The notes under the pieces: generated by a model | Told to the model about the DNA's origin: nothing | Database searches by the model: none | The model's input: only the letters and a program-made list of their open reading frames with translations | Assembly (NCBI GenBank): GCA_027486075.1 | Contig: JAIXPU010000152.1 | Location: forward strand, 1 to 12,469 | DNA: 12,469 nucleotides | From: Streptomycetaceae bacterium | Lineage (GTDB): Bacteria > Actinomycetota > Actinomycetes > Nanopelagicales > Nanopelagicaceae | Direction of reading: 5' to 3' | Position numbers and translations under genes: made by a program | Shown here: piece by piece, positions 7,045 to 12,469 of the stretch | Layout of the letters: each line of letters starts with the position of its first letter | How positions within the stretch are numbered: position 1 is the first letter of the stretch

Positions 7045-8784
7045 ATGTTAAGAAACCATGATGCTGGTGCGCTGCGCGCTTCGCACGCAGGAACTACCGT
7101 CACGTTGGCAGGCTGGGTAGCCCGCCGCCGCGATCATGGCGGAGTCGCCTTTATCGATTTAAGAGATGCAACAGGTTCAGTCCAAGTCGTCATTCGTGAT
7201 GAGAAGATGGCTGGCCAACTTCGCGCAGAATGGTGTCTGCAGATCACAGGCGAAGTAGCACTTCGCCCTTCTGGAAATGAGAATTCAAACATCCCCACTG
7301 GTGAAATCGAAGTCATGGGAGACTCGGTTGTTGTTTTGAGCGAATCCGCTCCGCTGCCTTTTCCAGTTGACTCCGGTTCAGAAGCTGAAATCTCTGAAGA
7401 GGTTCGACTTCGTTATCGTTACCTTGATTTAAGACGAGAAGGCCCTGCTGCAAACCTACGACTTCGTTCAAAGGTGACAGCCACCATCAGAGGCGCCATG
7501 GAAGAGCTTGATTTTCTTGAGATAGAAACGCCATATCTGACTCGATCAACGCCAGAAGGTGCCCGTGACTTCTTAGTTCCGGTTCGACTTCAGCCTGGTA
7601 GTTGGTATGCGCTTCCACAATCACCACAGCTGTTTAAACAGCTTTTGATGGTAGCCGGTATGGAGCGTTACTACCAGATCGCTCGCTGTTTCCGCGATGA
7701 AGATTTCCGAGCTGATCGCCAACCAGAGTTCACTCAATTAGATATTGAAATGTCTTTCATCGACCAGACAGACATCCTTGCGGTTGCAGAGAAGATCCTT
7801 GTGAAGGTCTGGAAAGAAGCGGTCAATTACGATATTCCAACTCCGATTCGCCACATGACATATGCGGATGCGATGGACAAGTACGGCACAGATAAACCTG
7901 ATCTTCGTTTCGGCTACGAACTCGTTGAAGTTACCGATTACTTTGCAAAGACCGAGTTTCGCGTTTTCCAGGCTCCATATGTAGGAGCAGTTGTGATGCC
8001 AGGGGGAGCGGACTCACCACGTCGCGAACTTGATGCTTGGCAGGATTGGGCTAAGGCAAGAGGCGCTAAAGGAATTGCCTACATTCTTGTTAACGCAGAT
8101 GGAACTCTCGGTGGGCCGGTAGCAAAGAATATTTCAGAGAGCGAACAAGCAGGCATTGCTGAGTTCGTCGGTGCCAAAGCGGGAGATGCCATCTTCTTCG
8201 CAGCTGGTGAGCGCTCTTCATCTCAACAATTGTTAGGTGCTGCTCGACTGGAGATCGGACGTCGCTGCAATCTAATCAACCAAGGAGCATGGGAATTCCT
8301 CTGGGTAGTAGATGCGCCAATGTTTGAACCTACCGATAATGGTGGCTGGACTGCGGTTCACCACCCATTTACCGGTCCGAAACCAGAATTCGCCAAGACT
8401 TTTAAGAGCGATCCTGCATCAGCGCTTGCCTATGCATACGACATCGTCCTCAATGGAACGGAGCTTGGCGGCGGATCAATTCGTATCCATGACCGAAACA
8501 TCCAGAAGGATGTCTTCTCTGTTATCGGATTGAGCGATGAGGAAGCACAGAGCAAATTCGGATTCCTCTTGGAAGCATTCAATTACGGACCACCACCTCA
8601 TGGTGGTATTGCACTAGGACTTGACAGAGTCTGCGCGCTTTTGACTGGCTCGGATTCAATTCGCGAAGTTATCGCATTCCCAAAGACAGCTAGTGGTGGA
8701 GATCCATTGACTGGAGCGCCGACACCAATTACACCGGCGCAACGCAAGGAAGCGGCCATTGATTGGACTCCTCCAAAGGAGTAG
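7045..8784 (+). CDS. aspS: Aspartyl-tRNA synthetase, probably also charging tRNA-Asn
   Basis: This 579-residue class II synthetase is of the bacterial AspRS type. An N-terminal OB-fold anticodon domain (about 1-105, with GWVARRRDHGG and FIDLRD) is followed by motif 1 (EIETPYLTRSTPEGARDF from 159), motif 2 (FRDEDFRADRQPEFTQLD, 216-233), the bacterial GAD insertion (about 285-410), and motif 3 (HGGIALGLDR, 519-528). Residue 31 is histidine. In bacterial-type AspRS a histidine here goes with the non-discriminating enzyme that also makes Asp-tRNA-Asn for conversion by GatCAB, while E. coli has leucine. That dual role is inference. The ATG at 7045 has an imperfect ribosome site (AAGGGTGG, 7028-7035) overlapping the hisS stop, and the MLRNHDAGALR opening matches actinobacterial relatives. 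It is co-directional with hisS and lies 18 bases before the DUF948 gene. Confidence 0.97.
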   Translation: MLRNHDAGALRASHAGTTVTLAGWVARRRDHGGVAFIDLRDATGSVQVVIRDEKMAGQLRAEWCLQITGEVALRPSGNENSNIPTGEIEVMGDSVVVLSESAPLPFPVDSGSEAEISEEVRLRYRYLDLRREGPAANLRLRSKVTATIRGAMEELDFLEIETPYLTRSTPEGARDFLVPVRLQPGSWYALPQSPQLFKQLLMVAGMERYYQIARCFRDEDFRADRQPEFTQLDIEMSFIDQTDILAVAEKILVKVWKEAVNYDIPTPIRHMTYADAMDKYGTDKPDLRFGYELVEVTDYFAKTEFRVFQAPYVGAVVMPGGADSPRRELDAWQDWAKARGAKGIAYILVNADGTLGGPVAKNISESEQAGIAEFVGAKAGDAIFFAAGERSSSQQLLGAARLEIGRRCNLINQGAWEFLWVVDAPMFEPTDNGGWTAVHHPFTGPKPEFAKTFKSDPASALAYAYDIVLNGTELGGGSIRIHDRNIQKDVFSVIGLSDEEAQSKFGFLLEAFNYGPPPHGGIALGLDRVCALLTGSDSIREVIAFPKTASGGDPLTGAPTPITPAQRKEAAIDWTPPKE

Positions 8785-8802
8785 TCAGGTAGGCTTACTG
8801 TT

Positions 8803-9162
8803 ATGGGTCCAGGTGGAATTGCAACAATAATCGCAGCAGCGTCGCTCTTTGTGATTGCTGTATCTGTGGCATATGCCGTCTTCCGAGTAAGCAAGTTAGT
8901 TGATGAGGCGAAGGTTTCTCTCAAAGCATTTACCGATGATACGACTCCATTAATCAATGAATCGACTCGCACTCTTGAACTCATCAATAGCCCACTCGAA
9001 AGTTTTGCCAAGATCACCAAGAGCGTCGAAGAAGTTACCTCAAAGGTGACAGGCGCTACCTCGGATTTCATGGAGAAGAATGGTCCTGCCGTGAAGGTTG
9101 CAGGCGCGCTACTGAGCGCAGCTCAGATGAGCAAAGGTCGTAAAAAGAAGAAGACTGAATAG
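8803..9162 (+). CDS. DUF948 family single-pass membrane protein, function unknown
   Basis: This small protein of 119 residues has one hydrophobic segment at about 5-27 (TIIAAASLFVIAVSVAYAVF), then a long, mostly helical, heptad-like stretch (VSKLVDEAKVSLKAF onward) and a very basic C-terminal tail, GRKKKKTE. The layout fits DUF948, a family of short membrane-anchored helical proteins without assigned function. The lysine-rich tail makes it likely that the C-terminal part is cytoplasmic or binds acidic lipids or nucleic acid, but this is inference. A DUF948 gene close to alaS is a known actinobacterial arrangement, which supports the call. The ATG has an acceptable ribosome site (AGGTAGG, 8787-8793) about 9 bases upstream. 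It lies 18 bases after aspS and 22 before alaS, so it is surely co-transcribed with both. Confidence 0.8.
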   Translation: MGPGGIATIIAAASLFVIAVSVAYAVFRVSKLVDEAKVSLKAFTDDTTPLINESTRTLELINSPLESFAKITKSVEEVTSKVTGATSDFMEKNGPAVKVAGALLSAAQMSKGRKKKKTE

Positions 9163-9184
9163 ATCAAGTGGGTGAATGTAACTA

Positions 9185-11860
9185 GTGGAATCCGCCGAGA
9201 TCCGTTCGCGCTGGCTGAGCTTCTTTGAATCTGAGAACCGACAAGGCCTGACCCATACAGTCGTCCCATCAGCTTCTCTCATTGCCGATGATCCCAATCT
9301 GCTCCTGGTTAATGCAGGAATGGTTCCCTTTAAGCCGTATTTCCTTGGCGAGGTAACGCCTCCATACAAACGCGCGACATCAGTTCAGAAATGTGTTCGC
9401 ACGCTCGATATTGATGAGGTTGGCAAGACCACTCGCCACGCCTCCTTCTTTCAGATGTGTGGCAACTTCTCATTTGGAGATTACTTTAAAGAGGGCGCTA
9501 TCTCTCTCGCTTGGGAGTTATTGACACGTCCTATCAACGATGGGGGATATGGCTTTCCGGAAGAACGTCTCTGGGTCACTGTCTATCTCGATGATGATGA
9601 AGCTGCAGATATTTGGCATAAAAAGATCGGAATTCCGCGAGAGCGAATTCAACGCCGCGATATGGCAGATAACTTCTGGTCGATGGGCGTTCCTGGACCA
9701 TGTGGACCTTGCTCTGAGATTTACTACGACCGCGGACCGGCGTACGGTGCTGAAGGTGGACCAGTAGCTGATGAGAATAGATACCTAGAGGTATGGAATC
9801 TCGTCTTTATGCAGAACGAACGTGGCGCCGGAGGCGGTAAAGATAGTTATCCGATTCTGGGAGAACTTCCGGCTAAAAGTATTGATACTGGCTTAGGCCT
9901 TGAGCGAACTGCAGCGCTATTACAGGGCGTTGAGAATATCTATGAGATTGATACGACGATGCAGATTTTGTCGAAGGCTTCATCTCTGGCTGGAGTGACA
10001 TACGGAAAGTCTCAGACATCAGATATTTCACTGCGCGTTGTTGCAGATCACGCACGTACTTCGGCGATGCTCATCGGCGATGGCGTTACCCCTGGCAATG
10101 AAGGCCGTGGTTATGTGTTGCGTCGCATGATGCGTCGCACAATTCGCAATATGCGCCTTCTCGGCGTGAACGATCCAATCATGTCTGAGCTCACCCAGGC
10201 TGCTATAGGTGCGATGGGTCCGCAGTACCCAGAACTAGTTTCTGATCAAAAGCGCATCTTGTCGGTCTCTATCTCTGAAGAAGAGTCATTCCTACAGACA
10301 CTTAAGAGTGGAACGCAGATCTTTGACCTTGCCTCTACGCAGCTGAAGGCGCAGAAGAAGTCGGTATTGCCGGGCGATGAAGTCTTCAAGCTCCACGATA
10401 CATACGGCTTCCCATTTGATTTAACACTTGAAATGGCGCGCGAAGAGGGCCTTGAGGTCGATGAAGAGGGCTTCAAGCGTTTGATGAATGAGCAGCGTGA
10501 TCGCGCTAAGGCGGATGCAAAAGCAAAGAAGAGTGGCCACACAGATTTAAGCGAGTACAAGAAGATCGCAGATTCAAAGGGCGCATCGACATTTATTGGT
10601 TATACGCAGATTGAATCGGAAGCAACCATTAATGGAATTCTCCTTGATGGGCTGAGCGTTCAATCAGCTACTTCTGGAAGTGAAGTTGAGATTGTTCTCG
10701 ATAGGACTCCCTTTTATGCAGAAGGTGGTGGTCAGTTAGCAGACGGTGGTCGTATCACTCTTGCTAGCGGTGCCATCATTGAGATTGATGATGTTCAAAC
10801 ACCGGTAAATGGACTCTCTGTTCATCGTGGTCGCATTATCAGTGGAGAAGTAACTCTTGGTTCAAAGGCGCAAGCTGAGATTGATTTAGAGCGCAGAAAT
10901 GCAATTTCACGAGCACATACTGCAACTCATATGGTTCATAAAGCATTCCGTGAAATTCTTGGCGAGACAGCAACACAGGCCGGTTCTGAAAACTCGCCGG
11001 GTCGATTCCGCTTTGATTTTCCTTCAACCGGCGCAGTTCCAGATTCGGTTCTCAATGAAGTTGAATCGCGAGTCAATACTCTTCTTCTCGATAATCTTGC
11101 AGTGACCGCAGAGACGATGTCGCAGGATGCCGCCAAGAAGATCGGTGCGATGGCTCTCTTTGGCGAGAAATATGGGGATCAAGTACGAGTTGTCAGTGTT
11201 GGTGACTGGGCGCGCGAACTATGCGGTGGCACCCACGTTTCAGCCTCAGGCCAGCTAGGTGTTATCAAGTTGCTCTCTGAATCATCTGTCGGTGCAGGAG
11301 TAAGACGAGTAGAAGCTCTCGTTGGAGTAGATGCATATAGATACTTGGCGCGCGAACATCTGCTCTTAAATTCATTAACTGACATTATTAAAGGTGCGCG
11401 AGCGGAAGAGCTACCAGAGAGAATTTCAGATCTCTTGACCAAGATTAAAGATATCGAGAAGGAGCTTGCTGCTGTTCGCTCGGCGCAGGCCATGTCTCAG
11501 ATTGGCGGATTAGCTGAAAAAGCTCTCAACGTTAATGGTCTCTCTGTGATTGCTACCGCCTTAAGTGATGGCATTGCAGCTGATGACTTAAGGAAGATTG
11601 CTCTTGATCTAAAGAGCAAATCCACGAACTCGGTTGTGGTTCTTGTCAGTGTTGTTGAAGGTAAAGCAGTTTTGGTTGCGGCGGTAAGTGATGGAGCGAA
11701 GGCTGCAGGAGTAAAGGCGGGCGCTCTCGTGAAAATTGGCTCAACAGTCCTTGGTGGTGGAGGCGGCGGAAAAGATGATTTTGCGCAAGGTGGCGGAACC
11801 AACCTTGGCCAAGTCTCGGTAGCGCTTACTGCAATCACCGACGCTATCTCTGGAAAGTAA
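9185..11860 (+). CDS. alaS: Alanyl-tRNA synthetase
   Basis: AlaRS charges tRNA-Ala and clears mischarged Ser- and Gly-tRNA-Ala. The 891-residue protein is full length. The catalytic part (about 1-450) holds RHASFFQMCGNFSFGDYFK from 84 (motif 2 region), GPCGPCSEIYYD from 171, DTGLGLER at 234-241 and the motif 3 segment GNEGRGYVLRRMMRR from 304. The editing domain has RTPFYAEGGGQ from 507 and the zinc ligands in HTATH (H578, H582) and CGGTH (C680, H684). A coiled linker (about 735-770) leads to the C-Ala domain with its glycine-rich GGGGGGKDDFAQGGG near 857. The start is GTG 9185: an in-frame TAA at 9179-9181 rules out anything further upstream, and ESAEIRSRWLSFFE is the usual opening. The ribosome site is poor (GTGGGTG, 9168-9174). 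ruvX follows after only 3 bases. Confidence 0.98.
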   Translation: MESAEIRSRWLSFFESENRQGLTHTVVPSASLIADDPNLLLVNAGMVPFKPYFLGEVTPPYKRATSVQKCVRTLDIDEVGKTTRHASFFQMCGNFSFGDYFKEGAISLAWELLTRPINDGGYGFPEERLWVTVYLDDDEAADIWHKKIGIPRERIQRRDMADNFWSMGVPGPCGPCSEIYYDRGPAYGAEGGPVADENRYLEVWNLVFMQNERGAGGGKDSYPILGELPAKSIDTGLGLERTAALLQGVENIYEIDTTMQILSKASSLAGVTYGKSQTSDISLRVVADHARTSAMLIGDGVTPGNEGRGYVLRRMMRRTIRNMRLLGVNDPIMSELTQAAIGAMGPQYPELVSDQKRILSVSISEEESFLQTLKSGTQIFDLASTQLKAQKKSVLPGDEVFKLHDTYGFPFDLTLEMAREEGLEVDEEGFKRLMNEQRDRAKADAKAKKSGHTDLSEYKKIADSKGASTFIGYTQIESEATINGILLDGLSVQSATSGSEVEIVLDRTPFYAEGGGQLADGGRITLASGAIIEIDDVQTPVNGLSVHRGRIISGEVTLGSKAQAEIDLERRNAISRAHTATHMVHKAFREILGETATQAGSENSPGRFRFDFPSTGAVPDSVLNEVESRVNTLLLDNLAVTAETMSQDAAKKIGAMALFGEKYGDQVRVVSVGDWARELCGGTHVSASGQLGVIKLLSESSVGAGVRRVEALVGVDAYRYLAREHLLLNSLTDIIKGARAEELPERISDLLTKIKDIEKELAAVRSAQAMSQIGGLAEKALNVNGLSVIATALSDGIAADDLRKIALDLKSKSTNSVVVLVSVVEGKAVLVAAVSDGAKAAGVKAGALVKIGSTVLGGGGGGKDDFAQGGGTNLGQVSVALTAITDAISGK

Positions 11861-11863
11861 TCG

Positions 11864-12286
11864 ATGCAGCGAGGTCGACGGATAGCTTTCGACTATGGCG
11901 ATGCTCGAATTGGGGTTGCCGTGTGCGATCCTGACGGAATCATCTCCTCTCCTCTAGGGGTTCTCCGTTCGGAAGATAAGAAACTTCAAAGCGAGATTGA
12001 AAAGATTGTTGCCGAATACGAACCAGTTCAAATTTTTGTTGGCCTGCCAAAGCAGCTCTCTGGCGTTGAAAGTTCCAGCGCTGAAAAGGCGAGAAATTTC
12101 GGAGCAATGATCGCTGCGCTTACGAGTATTGAAATTGTCTACATCGATGAACGCCTCTCCACTGTGAGCGCTCAATCCAAGCTTCGAGAAGCCGGTAAGT
12201 CGACAAGAGAGTCAAAAGAGTTAATAGATGCGATGGCCGCTGTTGAAATACTTGAGTTAGGTCTTCAAAATGCGCGATCTTCCTAA
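11864..12286 (+). CDS. ruvX: RuvX/YqgF family putative Holliday junction resolvase / 16S rRNA processing nuclease
   Basis: This 140-residue protein has the RNase H-like fold of the YqgF/RuvX family. Conserved acidic sites are D10 in FDYGDARIGVA, the DER motif at D95-E96 (IDERLSTV) and D122 in the C-terminal KELIDAMAAVEILE. The VGLPKQLSGVESSSAE segment from residue 59 is the usual glycine-rich loop. Family members are described both as Holliday junction resolvases and, in E. coli, as YqgF, which helps trim the 5' end of 16S rRNA; the sequence alone does not decide between them. The ATG lies 3 bases after the alaS stop, with GGAAAG (11852-11857) inside the end of alaS as ribosome site. The alaS-ruvX-mltG order is common in actinobacteria, with aroE often next. 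The 3' end overlaps the mltG start by 17 bases. Confidence 0.94.
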   Translation: MQRGRRIAFDYGDARIGVAVCDPDGIISSPLGVLRSEDKKLQSEIEKIVAEYEPVQIFVGLPKQLSGVESSSAEKARNFGAMIAALTSIEIVYIDERLSTVSAQSKLREAGKSTRESKELIDAMAAVEILELGLQNARSS

Positions 12287-12469
12287 TTCACCCGTTTTCC
12301 GTGTCCTATCGGCGATCTTGATTGTTCTGCTCTTCACAGGCGGATTGCGTGAGTTACGTTCAAACACTTCAACTGCTCCAGATTTCTCTTGCCGAGAAAG
12401 TGGACGAGAGGTAATTGTTCATATCGATGCTGGTTCATCTGGATCGGCGATCGGCAAAGTTCTGTTAGA
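12270..12469 (+). CDS. mltG: Endolytic murein transglycosylase MltG, N-terminal part (runs off window)
   Basis: An open frame begins at ATG 12270, inside the last codons of ruvX, and continues to the right edge, giving 66 codons (MRDLPNSPVFRVLSAILIV and onward). Residues 11-25 form one hydrophobic membrane anchor. After a short polar linker, VIVHIDAGSSGSAIGKVL matches the opening of the LysM-like domain of MltG (typically VTVTIPEGASGSQIGRLL in relatives). MltG is a single-pass membrane lytic transglycosylase that cuts nascent peptidoglycan strands outside the plasma membrane and so sets glycan length. The catalytic YceG domain lies beyond the window, so function rests on this N-terminus and on the alaS-ruvX-mltG order. 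TTAGGT (12257-12262) is a likely ribosome site. The 17-base overlap with ruvX suggests coupled translation. Confidence 0.85.
   Translation, partial: MRDLPNSPVFRVLSAILIVLLFTGGLRELRSNTSTAPDFSCRESGREVIVHIDAGSSGSAIGKVLL

Noticed and set aside
8598..9071. 157-codon open frame on the minus strand across the end of aspS and the DUF948 gene
   Set aside because: It lies antisense to two well-supported genes and its product shows no recognisable family motif; it looks like a chance frame.
11497..11838. 113-codon minus-strand open frame inside alaS
   Set aside because: It is antisense to the conserved C-Ala domain; its proline- and threonine-rich product reflects the codon bias of the real gene.
1..12469. 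Search for tRNA genes, CRISPR arrays, insertion sequences, toxin-antitoxin pairs, phage genes or other accessory systems
   Set aside because: Nearly every base belongs to a recognised core gene and the only longer gap (4952-5098) shows no such structure, so no undescribed defence or mobile system can be supported here.

Overview
The window is a compact, almost fully coding stretch of a bacterial chromosome. Protein sequences and gene order point to an actinobacterium. The order is secD, secF, rel, a DUF349 protein, a metallo-beta-lactamase-fold hydrolase, hisS, aspS, a DUF948 protein, alaS, ruvX and mltG, which is a housekeeping order known from that phylum. Base composition, judged by eye, is close to half G+C, low for typical actinobacteria. 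Gaps are mostly 0 to 25 bases. Together these suggest a streamlined lineage such as the freshwater acI group (Nanopelagicales); this assignment is an inference, not a proof.

Bases 1-3619 (plus strand) hold the 3' end of secD, complete secF and a full-length bifunctional Rel ((p)ppGpp synthetase/hydrolase), closely packed and probably co-transcribed. Bases 3632-4951 (minus strand) hold a three-repeat DUF349 protein that converges on rel with only 12 bases between the stop codons. Bases 4952-5098 are the only sizeable intergenic gap (147 bases). They must carry the divergent promoters for the DUF349 gene and for the rightward operon, but I found no convincing promoter hexamers there. From 5099 to the right edge, everything lies on the plus strand with tiny gaps or overlaps: hydrolase, hisS, aspS, DUF948, alaS, ruvX, and the first 66 codons of mltG, which runs off the window.

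The genes combine three housekeeping themes: membrane protein export (SecD/SecF), tRNA charging with its starvation alarm (HisRS, AspRS, AlaRS and Rel), and RNA/cell-wall maintenance (RuvX, MltG). There is no stretch over 300 bases without a gene. I saw no tRNA, rRNA, CRISPR array, insertion sequence, integrase or prophage signal, and no sign of recent transfer. I do not see a new biological system here. The items worth a second look are modest: a histidine in AspRS typical of the non-discriminating type, the absence of apt between secF and rel, a foldable leader in front of the hydrolase operon, and the tightly convergent rel/DUF349 pair.
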